This document shows, piece after piece, positions 35,527 through 45,512 of a DNA stretch of 64,000 nucleotides (position 1 is its first letter; each line of letters starts with the position of its first letter). The DNA comes from an uncultured Allosphingosinicella sp. (GTDB taxonomy: Bacteria; Pseudomonadota; Alphaproteobacteria; Sphingomonadales; Sphingomonadaceae): contig CAKTCN010000015.1 in assembly GCA_934539295.1 (NCBI GenBank), forward strand, positions 1 to 64,000, in the 5' to 3' direction. The position numbers were made by a program, and so were the translations under genes. The notes under the pieces are model-generated. The model was given only the letters and a program-made list of their open reading frames with translations. It had not been told where the DNA came from and did not search any database.

Positions 35527-36621
35527 ATGTCGACCGTTGCCTCTGCCTTCGCCTTCGAGCCGTCCGGGACGCCTGTCTCGCCCGAGGAGCGTGCCCGGCA
35601 ATTGGTAGACCCGGGCTTCGGGCGCGTCTTCACCGATCATATGGCGATCATCCGCTACAATGCGGACAAGGGATGGCATGACGGCCGCATCACCCGGCGC
35701 GAGGCGCTGGCGATGGACCCGGCTTCGTCCGTATTCCACTACGCGCAGGAAATCTTCGAAGGCATGAAGGCCTATCACCGGCCGAATGGCGGCGCGGCGC
35801 TGTTCCGTGCGGACGCGAACGCGCGGCGCTTCAACGCTTCGGCCCGCCGCCTCGCCATGCCCGAACTGCCGGAGGAGCTGTTCCTCGATTCAATCCGTGC
35901 ATTGGTGCGCACGGAAAAAGCGTGGATTCCCGACAATCCGGACGGCGCGCTCTACCTGCGGCCCTTCATGATCGCGAGCGAGGCGGTGCTGGGCGTGAAG
36001 CCGTCCGCCGAATATCTCTACATCGTCATTGCCTCGTCCGTCGGCGCCTATTTCAAGGGCGGCGCACCCAGCGTGTCGCTGTGGGCGACGCGCGAATATA
36101 CGCGTGCCGCGCCGGGCGGGACGGGTGCGGCCAAGTGCGGCGGCAATTATGCGGCCAGCCTCGCCGCGCAGGCCGAGGCGATCCGGCAGGGCTGCGACCA
36201 GGTCGTGTTCCTGGACGCGGCCGAGCGCAAGTGGATCGAGGAACTGGGCGGCATGAACGTCTTCTTCGTGTTCGACGACGGGTCCATCCAGACCCCGCCG
36301 CTGACCGACACGATCCTGCCGGGCATCACGCGCGATTCGATCCTGCGCCTTGCGCGCGACCAGGGCATGACGGTGCGGGAGGAGCGTTATTCGCTCGATC
36401 AGTGGCGCGAAGACGCGACCAGCGGCCGCCTCACCGAGGCATTCGCCTGCGGCACCGCGGCGGTAGTGACGCCGATCGGCAGCGTCAGGAGCAGCGAGGG
36501 CGGCTTCACGATCGGAAGCCAGTCCGCAGGTCCGCTCACGCTCCGGATCCGATCCATGCTGGTCGACATCCAGCGCGGCCTTGCCCCGGATCCGCACGGC
36601 TGGGTCGAGGAACTGGCCTGA
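35527..36621 (+). CDS. ilvE: Branched-chain amino acid aminotransferase
   Basis: A 364-residue PLP enzyme of fold type IV. Seen: SSVFHYAQEIFEGMKAYHRPNGG, LYLRPFMIASEAVLGVKPS, the PLP-lysine region GTGAAKCGGNYAASL, NVFFVFDDGSIQTPPLTDTILPGITRDS, and EAFACGTAAVVTPIGSV. This longer form (about 360 residues) is the usual proteobacterial/eukaryotic subtype. ATG 35527 is preferred over 35470. It catalyses the final transamination to Leu, Ile and Val. Confidence 0.95.
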   Translation: MSTVASAFAFEPSGTPVSPEERARQLVDPGFGRVFTDHMAIIRYNADKGWHDGRITRREALAMDPASSVFHYAQEIFEGMKAYHRPNGGAALFRADANARRFNASARRLAMPELPEELFLDSIRALVRTEKAWIPDNPDGALYLRPFMIASEAVLGVKPSAEYLYIVIASSVGAYFKGGAPSVSLWATREYTRAAPGGTGAAKCGGNYAASLAAQAEAIRQGCDQVVFLDAAERKWIEELGGMNVFFVFDDGSIQTPPLTDTILPGITRDSILRLARDQGMTVREERYSLDQWREDATSGRLTEAFACGTAAVVTPIGSVRSSEGGFTIGSQSAGPLTLRIRSMLVDIQRGLAPDPHGWVEELA

Positions 36622-36766
36622 ACCCTTCAAGAAGTGCCTGATCCACGCCATCGACGCAGGCGCATGTCGCGCCTTGTGACGAGGATCAGGCGCTAAGTTG
36701 CGGGAAGGGGTTCTAGCCTCTTCCCACCCGCGGAAGTGCCGCTATAAGGCCGCAACCCGCGCACGT

Positions 36767-36841
36767 TGGGGCGTCGCCAAGTGGTAAGGCACCGGTTTTT
36801 GGTACCGGCATTCGCAGGTTCGAATCCTGCCGCCCCAGCCA
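36767..36841 (+). tRNA. tRNA-Gln (anticodon UUG)
   Basis: A complete cloverleaf: acceptor TGGGGCG pairing with CGCCCCA, discriminator G, encoded CCA at 36839-36841, anticodon arm CCGGT-TTTTGGT-ACCGG with anticodon TTG, and T-arm containing GGTTCGAATCC. It decodes CAA as Gln. The integrase remnant begins 131 bases downstream, so its 3' end is a likely old attachment site. Confidence 0.95.
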
Positions 36842-36972
36842 AGCACATCCGCCGACCCAGCCAATTTTGGTTTAGGTGATTGATTTTGCTGACCAACTTC
36901 AACTGGTCAGCCAGACGGCGCACCCTGATTGTGCATCAGACTGTGCCAATTGGCTGACCGCAAAGGTCGGCT

Positions 36973-38934
36973 ATGTCTCCCTTCCAGCATGTTTACCGGC
37001 GCGGGCACATTTTCTGGTGGCGCCGCGTCCATCGACTCTCCGATGGCCGGACGCTCGATCTCAGGCTATCCTTGCGAACTTATGAAAGATTGCAGGCAGT
37101 TAGCCGGGGGGCTGCACTTACTGCCGCGATGGGGGGCGTGATGGCGATGTTGAACGGGCGCATGAAAACGGCGGGTAAATCGCTCACCGAGATGGAGCTG
37201 CAGGCGCTGGCGAGGTCCGCCTATGATGAACTGCTCACCGAGATCTGCACGGATCAGCGCTCGACGCCGTATTATGCGGCGTATCACAGCGCTGCGAACC
37301 TCGCCTTTGCCGATTATTACGATAGGCTTGCGCGGAATGGCGGGCACATGTCTCTTGTTGAAGAGGAGGAACAACAGCTAGTCGAAAGCGGCTGGGATGA
37401 GCAGCGGATCGCCGACCTTCGCAGGATTGTGAAGCTGCGCGAGGACCAGGGCGTCACTCGCCTAAGTACAGATGCGATCGATGCCAAGCTGCGCTCAGCC
37501 GGGCTCGAGCCCAACGACGAGCTGCGCTGGATGGTTGAGCTCGTGCTGTATCCGGCCTTCCGCGATGCGCGGAGGTCTTGCTCCGACGATCCAGCCCGGC
37601 GATGGAGATTGAGGCCGGGCGCGCAGTGAAGGCCAGTCCGTCGGCAGACGCAGCTCCGCCGGCCGTGGCAGTGAGCGCCGCGAGCCCCGCAGTGATCCCG
37701 CGGAGTTGTTAATCCCGGATCACTGGCGAAAGGTCACTCCAACGGAAGCAGCTGAGAAACTTATCAAGCACCGCCCAGCTTTGTGGGAACATCGCAAGAA
37801 GGGGAAGCGTGCGATCGCTCAGGTTGGCGAGCAGACGCTCCGGCAAATTCGCTGGTCCGCGGCATTGTTAGAGAAGTCGATGGGCGGACGGCCTTTTGAA
37901 CAACGACACAGGATGACTTGAAAACTCTCGACGAGTGGTTTGAGAACTTACCGGTAACCTGCGGTAAGGCGCCGTGGCATCGCGAGCCTCAGACAACGCT
38001 TTTCGAAATCTGTCGAGACGCCGAAGAGCGCATCGAGAAGGGTGAATGTGAGGCCGACATCATCGGCCTCCAGACAGGAACCACGAACAAGCATTTCCGG
38101 AAGCTCGGCCAGATGCATGATTATATGCGTGAAGAGATCGGTGATGTCGTTCCCGCGCGGAAGTTCTCCAACTACATCTCAGCCGATATCAAGGATGAAC
38201 GTGGTGCGCGAGCGGCCTACACCCCTGAGCAGGGAAAAGAACTTTTTCTCTTGCCTCCATGGACCGGATCTAAGTCCGTCGACGAGCGGCTGAAAAGCGG
38301 CCATGACATCTATCGCGACGCTCTTTTTTTCGTGCTTCTTCTCGTCTGGTACACGGGGATGCGGCGAGAAGAGGTTTGTAAGCTGTTGGTCAATGACATC
38401 CAAGAGTTTGCAGGCATTTGGCACATTGATGTGAAGTTCACGGCGGCTGGCCGAGTCAAGAATACAACATCCGTTCGCCTGGTCGCGGTTTCCGACGAGC
38501 TAAGGCGCCTGGGCGTTATTGAATATGTCCGTGCCATACGCGCGGCGGGGCATGACGCCTTGTTCCCCGAACTGGTGTCCGAGCGAGAAGGTGCCAAGAA
38601 AGGAGACACCTTTTACAAGCTCCGGTGGATTTACCTCAAGCCGTTGCTTCCTTCGCTTCAGAGGGGGCAAGCACTTCATGCTGCTCGCCATATGGTCAGC
38701 ACCGAGCCGAAGGAGCTCGAGGTATTTCCAGAGTTTCGGGATGATGCTCTAGGACATAGGGCCGATGGCGAAGGTCGTTCGCGGTATGCAAAGGCGACCC
38801 GCCTTCAGAAGCTGCTTGACGCAGTCAATCAGATCCCTGTTGTTACCGGTCATTTGCCCGATGTCCGCACAATCCGACTGCTGCCGCAAGCCCTTCGATG
38901 CCCGAGGCCAAGACGTTCTCGCGATCAAAAGTGA
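36973..38934 (+). pseudogene. Tyrosine recombinase (phage/island integrase), broken by frameshifts
   Basis: Three consecutive reading-frame pieces make one integrase. The first (36973-37629) has the N-terminal RRGHIFWWRRVHRL and LRLSLRTYERLQ motifs of DUF6538-type integrases. A short Ala/Pro-rich linker is readable in another frame (around 37602-37695). The SAM-like core segment DHWRKVTPTEAAEKLIKHRPALW is in a third (37706-37921). The catalytic domain resumes at QDDLKTLDEWFENL (overlapping 37905-37920) and runs to 38934, with YTGMRREEVCKL (Arg), HAARH (HxxR), ALGHR and RYAKAT (Tyr). Each step fits a single-base deletion, about three in all. Length and order match one full-size enzyme, so it is probably inactive. 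It lies just after tRNA-Gln. Confidence 0.82.
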
Positions 38935-39503
38935 TCTTTTCGCAAAAGATTGTCCAATAACTCAGAACACCAGATCCTCTGCGGCCCTCATTAACCGACC
39001 TGAGCCGCTATACCGACATATTGTACCAGCGCGATTGGTGATGATGAGGCTCTCGTACCGCCGGCACAGCCGGTCGGGCGAGCAAGTTTGAAGTAGTAGG
39101 ACGACATTAGCTGGGCCGTAAGCGGTCTGTCGGGTCTCAGACCGAATTGCCGGGATAGGTGTCATTCGGCAGGTCAACAGTCGATTCAGCAGTCGCCGAA
39201 ATTGCTGTCATGCAAGTGGCTGAACCCGCTCTTCGAAACCAACCGTTTGTTCATCGAGCGTGGGTAAAGGGGTATGTGAGCGGCTCGACGCAAGAGCGCA
39301 GATTGGCGTGGATCAGGGGCGCTGCTCCCGGCTGCATGCGACGAGTCGAGGATTACTTTATCGGCGTTGCAGGGGAGGCTTCGAGCCGGCCGTCTCTCGA
39401 AAACGTCTGTCGGTTTTGGGCAATCCGTAGACACCGGTGTCATAACCGTTGTGCTGTGCTATCTACTGAGGTGAGGAATCCTTCAGCCCTAAGTAAGGTC
39501 GCC
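38935..39503. other. Gene-free stretch after the integrase remnant
   Basis: About 570 bases with no convincing gene. The open frames here have no recognisable motifs. The only clear structure is the palindrome at 39430-39441 close to the pectate lyase start. It may hold decayed island DNA and the lyase promoter. Confidence 0.5.
39430..39441. promoter_or_regulatory. Candidate LacI-type operator upstream of the PL10 lyase
   Basis: GACACCGGTGTC is a perfect 12-base palindrome with a central CG, 62 bases before the lyase ATG at 39504. LacI-family operators in proteobacterial polysaccharide loci often have this form. No LacI regulator is encoded in the window. Confidence 0.4.
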
Positions 39504-40624
39504 ATGCAGAATCTTGTCCGCGCAGCAAGCAGCGTCGTCCTTCTCGCGTCCGCTGGCTGTGCCAGCCTGACTGAAACGTCAACGCCGATGGTCCCGAAAG
39601 CGGCCGTGCCTGAACGTGAGCCGGTGTCTTGGAGCAGCGCAATCGTCAAGCGTGACCCGGCCTGGTTCTCCTCTTCCGAAGCTCGTGCCATCGCGGACAG
39701 CGTGATTCAGTATCAGTCCCCGGAAGGAGGATGGCCGAAGAACACCGACCTTACGTGCCTTTGCGCTCACCTGCCGACCGGCCGGCCTCAAACCTCTTCA
39801 ACACCATCGACAATGACGGCGCGACGTTGCCGTTGCAGTTCCTCGCTCGAGTGATCCAGGCAACTGGAGACGCTTGCTACATGCAGGCATTCAATCGCGG
39901 GTTCGACTATCTGCTTGCCGCACAATATCCGAACGGCGGGTGGCCTCAATTCTACCCGCTTCGTAACGGTTACTGGTCGCGTATCACCTTCAACGACGAC
40001 GCGATGACGCGGGTGCTTTCGCTGCTGCGCGATGCTGCATCGGGACAAGCGCCGTTCACATTCCTCGATCAAGAAAGGCGCGCACTGGCCTCTTCGTCGG
40101 TGGCGAAAGGAACCGAACTCATCCTGAAAACCCAGGTCGTCCAGGATGGGAAACCCACAGCGTGGGCTGCGCAATATGATGAGAGAACCCTTGCACCGGC
40201 AGCAGCCCGAGCGTTCGAGCCCGCGTCTCTCTCCGGCAGTGAAAGTGTCGGAATTGTGCGGTTCCTTATGGGTATCGAGAGTCCTTCGCCACAGGTCGTG
40301 GCGGCCGTCGATGCGGCGGTGCAGTGGTTTGAGGCCGTGAAGATTGAAGGGATGCGGCTTGAAGACTTCAACGATGCGGAAGGTGAGCCCGACAAGCGCC
40401 TTGTGCCTGATCAATCTGCCAAGCCGTTGTGGGCCCGTTTTTACGAGCTGCAAACGAACCGGCCGATTTTCACGAGCCGCGAAGCTGTAGTCTATTATCG
40501 CTACGACCAGATAGGACGCGGGCCGCGCGTCGGCTATCGCTATCTGGGCACTTGGCCTGCTGAACTGCTGACTCGCGAATACCCCAGGTGGAAGCAGCGT
40601 GTCGGGCGAACGAGTCCGGCGTGA
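39504..40624 (+). pseudogene. PL10-family pectate lyase, single frameshift
   Basis: The product starts with a lipoprotein-type leader (VVLLASAGC) and reads EARAIADSVIQYQSPEGGWPKNTDLT, the family's N-terminal pattern. At about 39755 the frame is lost by one missing base; reading resumes one frame over as VPLRSPADRPASNLFNTIDNDGAT and continues to 40624. The second part holds the conserved LAAQYPNGGWPQFYPLRNGYW, ITFNDDAMTRVL, ARAFEPASLSGSES and ARFYELQTNRPIF segments. Pel10 enzymes cut polygalacturonate by beta-elimination in the periplasm or outside. The rest of the gene looks undamaged, so this is either a recent mutation or a sequencing error. Confidence 0.85.
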
Positions 40625-40769
40625 TCTCGCTAGGATCTCGCGGAATGGTGCGTTCTGCGCAGCAAACCTTTGAACCCTTGCCGGGACGAGCCCGCCGGGT
40701 CGGCTACTACAGCTGGTGCCAGAAAGGAGAGGTGAGCCTCCCTTATCTGCCACTGCTCAGCAATCTAAC

Positions 40770-42380
40770 TCAAACGACGATGGCGCGGATCAATGTGCTC
40801 ATGTTGCTGATATAGGTTGCGGTTGAAATGCCTTGTGGCCCAGCCGGCATGGTGAAGGGCGAGGTATCCCACTGGTCGCCGACTTCGTTGCTGACATCGA
40901 AGCCGGGGGGCGCCGTATCTGGCGGAGCGGGACGGTAAGGGTGGCTGTTCGTGCGAAGCTCGACCGGCCAATAGCCCTCCGAGTTTAGTTGATCGACCAG
41001 TACGCTGGCGTCGCGCGTGGATGACATCCTCGCGGCCGCGTCCAAGCTTGAACTTCCTGCTCCCCGTACCACCACAAAAGGCGGCAACAGCGAAGGTCCG
41101 CGGCCGAGCAGCGCCGACTTGCTTGTAGCTTCGCCAGGCGGCGTAGCGACCAGCCGTGAAAGCCGGCGACGCAGGGCGTTCGTATCGACATGCTTCTCGG
41201 CAAACTGCCCCGTCATGTCATAGTTCACGTAATACTCGCCATTGTGCGCGTTCGATCCGCGCCGGCGTACCGCAAGCGGGCGATTGGTGCCGACTTCGAT
41301 GAAGCGATACTGGTTTTGGCGACCGCGGTGCGCCGCTGGCGGCGCCTCCACTTTGTCGAGCCAATCGAGGGATTCGGCGATCGGTGCCAGGTATTTCATT
41401 TCTCCGGTGAGCTCATAGAAATCCATGAGCTTCAGGATGGCCGAAGCGGTGGTATGCGGCGACACGGCCGCTGGCTCGTAGGTGCGGCCGCTGGCTGGCT
41501 TCAGATCGTGGGCGGTATATTGCAGCGCCCAGCCGGGTGTCGGCATCGGCTGGCGCAGCGCGAGATAGCAATCCATTCCGCGCCGGATCGGCTCGCGCAC
41601 ACGCTCATCACCCAATTGCTGCAGAACGAGTAGCAGAAAGTCGATGTTCGCCTCCGCGACATCGTCATTCAGTGTGACATGACCGGTATAGTCCGGATGT
41701 CCCTTCTTGCGGAACGGTGTTGCACGTGGATAACGCTGCGGCCATCCACCCGAAGGATATTGGCTGGCCAGCACGAAGTCGATCGCGCGGCCGAGCGGGA
41801 CCCTGTACTTTTCGTGCCTCTTCTCGACGTAGAGACGCAGCAACAGTCGTGCCGACTCGATCGTCGCGAGGTCGTCGAAGGTGGCATTCCCGTAATAATG
41901 CTGGAATTCTTCGAGCCGCCAGCCGTTGGCCCCAATGGTCTCGTACCAACGCCGGATCGACTGCTCGCCTGCGAAATCGATGACATAGTTCCAGCCGCCG
42001 CTGGGATGCTGTCCGCGAACCAGCGCATCGGCTGCCTTTTCGGCGGCGGCGTAGTAGGTCTCGTCGCCTGTAGCGCGATAGGCGTCGAGGAAGATCTGAC
42101 CCATGCCGGGCGTTCCCGGCGCCTGCGTCCAGATCATCGTGGGATATGCTTCCATCTCGCCCCATCGCCGCGAGAAATCAGCGAGGTAAGACCAGACATA
42201 ACCGCCCTGATAGGCGACCTTGTCGGTCATGAAACGCGTCGCTCGGAGCATCGCCGCCCTGATTTCGGAGCTTGCAGCGGAGCGGCGTTCCGCAGGCGCG
42301 AACGCCATCAGCGGCAGGACCGCTCCGGCGACAAGTAGCCGACGCCTATCGATCGTTTCCCTCACGCCGACCTTCTCCAT
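40770..42380 (-). CDS. Pectate lyase-like protein (PL10-related), Tat-type leader
   Basis: A 536-residue exported protein. The N-terminus TIDRRRLLVAGAVLPLMAFAPA is a twin-arginine-type leader. The body has (alpha/alpha) barrel features of Pel10-like lyases: HPSGGWNYVIDF, ASQYPSGGWPQRYP, VTLNDDVAEANIDFLL, and a late RFIEVGTNRPLA. It is longer than the classical PL10 enzyme next to it, with an added N-terminal WSYLADFSRRWGEMEAYPTM region. It likely acts on pectin fragments, but this subgroup's exact substrate is not evident. Convergent with the PL10 gene; probably co-transcribed after the CE8 gene. Confidence 0.75.
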   Translation of the reverse strand: MEKVGVRETIDRRRLLVAGAVLPLMAFAPAERRSAASSEIRAAMLRATRFMTDKVAYQGGYVWSYLADFSRRWGEMEAYPTMIWTQAPGTPGMGQIFLDAYRATGDETYYAAAEKAADALVRGQHPSGGWNYVIDFAGEQSIRRWYETIGANGWRLEEFQHYYGNATFDDLATIESARLLLRLYVEKRHEKYRVPLGRAIDFVLASQYPSGGWPQRYPRATPFRKKGHPDYTGHVTLNDDVAEANIDFLLLVLQQLGDERVREPIRRGMDCYLALRQPMPTPGWALQYTAHDLKPASGRTYEPAAVSPHTTASAILKLMDFYELTGEMKYLAPIAESLDWLDKVEAPPAAHRGRQNQYRFIEVGTNRPLAVRRRGSNAHNGEYYVNYDMTGQFAEKHVDTNALRRRLSRLVATPPGEATSKSALLGRGPSLLPPFVVVRGAGSSSLDAAARMSSTRDASVLVDQLNSEGYWPVELRTNSHPYRPAPPDTAPPGFDVSNEVGDQWDTSPFTMPAGPQGISTATYISNMSTLIRAIVV

Positions 42381-42516
42381 GTTCTTAGCTCATGATGTGC
42401 TTGCGCCGGATCTCGCCGGCCGATCTTAATCCGGTGACGACGTGCGCATGGTCGCCACCATCGTGCGCTAGCAGCCACTGACGCTACTCGCGGTGACTTC
42501 GGAGTGTAGCGCCGGC

Positions 42517-43893
42517 TCAAATTGGTAGTCGCGGAGATGCCGGCATCAATCGCGCCGCAGCTTCACTCGCGATGATCGAGCCCTCGGCGAAGTCCAGCAT
42601 CCCCGGCTTACCGGCAGTCGGCGCAAACCGCAGCACGTTGGTACCGCTTCCTTCGAGATAGTTCGCCATCCCGCCACCGGAGAGCTTCAACCGAAGCCTC
42701 CCTTTGACCGTCACCAGCTCACTAAAGGTGACATCGATACCTTCCATTCCGCTCTTGACCGTCTTGACTACGGGAGCCGTACGCTCGGGATCCCAGCTCC
42801 CGTCGAAGGTCCACTTGGCATCGATCCTCGCTGGGGTCGGACTGCCTTTGGCAGTGCTCAGATTATCCTTCATCCAAGGGAAGTCACCCCCGCTCGCGCG
42901 GTGCGAATTGTGGTAATAATAACGCGGTCCGAGCGTATTCTCGGCATCCAGCTGGCGGTTCTTGTCGATATCCCACTGCGTTGGCTTGGAGCCATCGAGT
43001 GGATAGATGACCCGGTAGATCGGTCGATTGCGCATCCGCTCGGAGAATTTGCAGTCGAGCAAGTAGAAGGCAGCGTCGCGGTGATGGCGCCCGAGATCGA
43101 AGTTCGGCGGGCCGTCGAACATCGTGCTGCGAATGACAAGCTTGTGATCGGGATGTGTCGCTGAGTGCCAGATCGCCGCTTCGGCGAAATGGTTGACCGC
43201 GAGGATCACCGAGTCAGTCATGTAACACCACCCTCGAGGGCAGATGAAGTCGACCGACCCAGCCACGCGGAGCCGCGCATGATAATAGCGGCCGCCTTCT
43301 TCGGTGAGCGGCGTCGCGCCTGGGCCTTCCGAACGACCACGCTCGTCCTTTGACTTGCCCGTGCGCCACATCGCCAGCGTGTCTGCGCCCAGACTGTAGA
43401 TATCGGCGTCCTGGATGACGACGCGATCAGCATTTCCAAGCACGGCGAATGCATGCGGCCCGGTCACTCGAACCGTGTTGTGGATCGTCAGGTTCTCGGC
43501 AACGAAGTCATGCGCGGATGACGCGATGTTGACCACACCCATGCCAATCTCGTCCTTCGAGGTGTCGGCTGGAGCGTTGGCGATGATGCGCGTGCCGTAG
43601 CGACTTTCCCCACGCAGGGTGACGTAGGGTGCGAGCACGCGCACGCGCTCCTCGTAGACGCCGTGGCGAACCAGGATGACCTTACGCTCTACATTGTCCG
43701 TGGGTATCGACTGCACCGCTGCGTGAACGGTCGTGAAATCGCCCGTGCCGTCCTTTGCAACGATGATATCAGGCTTGATCGGAGCGGAGTCCGCGGCCGC
43801 CCACGCCATGCGTGGCCCCAACGCGGCATAGCCTGCCCCTGCCAAGAAGGTGGCTATCGTCGTTCGTCGGCTTAGCTGTCGATCCAGTAGCAT
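42517..43893 (-). CDS. Pectinesterase (CE8 family), Tat-type leader
   Basis: A 458-residue right-handed beta-helix protein. Leader RQLSRRTTIATFLAGAGYA is twin-arginine-like. Seen: the start of the helix IIVAKDGTGDFTTVHAAVQSIP, VTLRGESRYGTRI, the catalytic-type Asp in SLGADTLAMW, GSVDFICPRGWCYM (second Asp motif), and LGRHHRDAAFYLLDC with the conserved Arg. It would remove methyl esters from homogalacturonan, preparing it for the lyases. It lies between DUF1593 and the PL10-like lyase on the same strand. Confidence 0.88.
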   Translation of the reverse strand: MLLDRQLSRRTTIATFLAGAGYAALGPRMAWAAADSAPIKPDIIVAKDGTGDFTTVHAAVQSIPTDNVERKVILVRHGVYEERVRVLAPYVTLRGESRYGTRIIANAPADTSKDEIGMGVVNIASSAHDFVAENLTIHNTVRVTGPHAFAVLGNADRVVIQDADIYSLGADTLAMWRTGKSKDERGRSEGPGATPLTEEGGRYYHARLRVAGSVDFICPRGWCYMTDSVILAVNHFAEAAIWHSATHPDHKLVIRSTMFDGPPNFDLGRHHRDAAFYLLDCKFSERMRNRPIYRVIYPLDGSKPTQWDIDKNRQLDAENTLGPRYYYHNSHRASGGDFPWMKDNLSTAKGSPTPARIDAKWTFDGSWDPERTAPVVKTVKSGMEGIDVTFSELVTVKGRLRLKLSGGGMANYLEGSGTNVLRFAPTAGKPGMLDFAEGSIIASEAAARLMPASPRLPI

Positions 43894-43954
43894 TCCAAAC
43901 TCCCTATTTCGGCGCTTCGCTGGCCATGCCGCACTCGCAGTCGGATAGCGGTTG

Positions 43955-45262
43955 TCATGCTTTCGGTGCCGCGCAGCGGGCTATCCGAGCGGCAAAGTCG
44001 GTGAGGAATGCGCGGCGCCACCTATTCACCGTCACCATGCCGCAGAGTTCGCCTTTGCCCAGCGCTGGACTTTGATCGTCGGTCCACCAATTGGGCCACT
44101 TTGGTGAGGCGCGCTCTGCCACAGCCGGCGACACCGCGGCGACGGTGATGCCGCCCTGCATCCCGCCCAGGCCGTCAACGTTGCTGATGACCTTGAACCG
44201 GTAAGCCTTCTCTTCGCGCGGGCAGAAGCGGAAGCGCACGCGATCGCCATCGAAATGGCCTGCTAGTTTCTGATTATCGACCTCCAGCACCGCATCGGCT
44301 GCCGGCGTCGCGGCCTTCCCGAGCGGAATTGACAGTTCAAGTATGCCGAATAGCTCCATCCGATCTGCTGCGGTCGTCATTCGATCAAAACGCGCAGGCG
44401 AGCGGTCCCAGGCGCGCACGAACTGCCCGCCCCAGCCGGGCGCGCTGGGATCTGCCGGATCACCGCCGATCAGCCAGGTCACCGAGGGAGTGTCGCCCAT
44501 CTTGATCACACCCTGCAGCTTCGTGGCGAAATATGTGCCAAGCGCGCCGCGCCCGGCAATCTTCTCTGCGGCGAAGCTCTGATTGCCCCAGCTACCGCCT
44601 TGATCGCCGCCTACGAACCAACCGCGATAGCTGGAATTGCACTCGATCATTCGGAGTTGAGGATGATTTGCCGCAATGTATGCGTAGGCGTCGGGTGACC
44701 ATTTTTTGTTCGGGCCACCAATGAAGTAGACACGAAGCTTCGGCGAGATGTCCGGCGCATCGTGCAGCGCCTGTGCGACATCCTCGATGCCCCCCCATAC
44801 TAGCACGTGGAGAGGCCGAGCATCCGGCTTGCGGGCACACCGAACTATCCAGTCGGACCCTTCGGTTGGGGCGCTGAAGCCGAGGTAACCGGCGCTTGGA
44901 ATCGCCCCCTGCTTGGAAATGGCACGCAGGAAATCAGGCGTTGGATAGTCGGCTGAATAGGTTCGCAGGTTCGGATAGTCGCGCTCGTAGTGAGCAATGA
45001 CTTCATGGATATGCTCGACTCGACCAAGGCCAAAGGGCGAGGAGATCAGTCCCTCCAGATCAAGCGAATCGGCTGAGACCAGCAGATGCACCATGGACTG
45101 GAAATCGTCAGGATCTGTGCCGCCGATATCGGTCGAGACCACAACCCGATGCCTCTTGCGGGTTTCGGCATTTCCGATCGACATGGAAGCGGTGGCCGCC
45201 GACCCGAGCGGCAGCACAAGTAGACTTCCCGCAAAGGCTCGCCTCGAAAATCCTGACAACAC
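43955..45262 (-). CDS. DUF1593 (nucleoside-hydrolase-like) protein, Tat-type leader
   Basis: A 435-residue exported protein. It starts with GTG 45262, preceded by AGGGAGA. The leader MLSGFSRRAFAGSLLVLPLG has a classic SRRxF twin-arginine motif. The domain opens RVVVSTDIGGTDPDDFQSMVHLL; the TDIGG-DPDD pattern resembles the calcium/ribose-binding Asp cluster of nucleoside hydrolases. Conserved VLVWGGIEDVAQAL and GGQFVRAWDRSP follow. It lacks most of the PKD-like tail of its paralogue at 55479-56945. Function unknown; members often sit in polysaccharide-degradation loci. First gene of the minus-strand trio. Confidence 0.8.
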   Translation of the reverse strand: MLSGFSRRAFAGSLLVLPLGSAATASMSIGNAETRKRHRVVVSTDIGGTDPDDFQSMVHLLVSADSLDLEGLISSPFGLGRVEHIHEVIAHYERDYPNLRTYSADYPTPDFLRAISKQGAIPSAGYLGFSAPTEGSDWIVRCARKPDARPLHVLVWGGIEDVAQALHDAPDISPKLRVYFIGGPNKKWSPDAYAYIAANHPQLRMIECNSSYRGWFVGGDQGGSWGNQSFAAEKIAGRGALGTYFATKLQGVIKMGDTPSVTWLIGGDPADPSAPGWGGQFVRAWDRSPARFDRMTTAADRMELFGILELSIPLGKAATPAADAVLEVDNQKLAGHFDGDRVRFRFCPREEKAYRFKVISNVDGLGGMQGGITVAAVSPAVAERASPKWPNWWTDDQSPALGKGELCGMVTVNRWRRAFLTDFAARIARCAAPKA

Positions 45263-45512
45263 CGCTCTCCCTTGATCGTCCGCCTACTCCCTCGATCTGG
45301 TCGAGGAGCAAAGCGCCAACCGTTCTCGGAAGCTATCGGCCGCCTCTTCCGTTTGCAAGCGCAGCGTTGAAGATCGAAGGAACCCGTAATTATCTGTAAG
45401 CTGAAGCGGCGATGTTGGTTGAAGTTGATCCAGCGATAACGCTAACAAGACTCATCCGCAGGACCTGGGCCGGCGTTGAACGAAAGCTATAACTGACATC
45501 TGGGAGGGCTGT
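45263..45512. promoter_or_regulatory. Divergent promoter region, DUF1593 and GH3, with candidate LacI-type operator
   Basis: This 250-base gap feeds both the minus-strand pectin trio and the rightward GH3 gene. CGATAACGCTAACA at 45434-45447 matches the symmetric LacI-type word TGTTAGCGCTAACA at 11 of 14 positions. A ribosome site (GGGAGGG) lies just before the GH3 ATG. Confidence 0.35.

Noticed and set aside
39731..40624. Independent gene starting at ATG 39731
   Set aside because: The first residues (MAEEHRPY) are an out-of-frame reading of the conserved WPKNTD motif. The real protein begins at 39504 and is frameshifted, so this is the second half of one gene.
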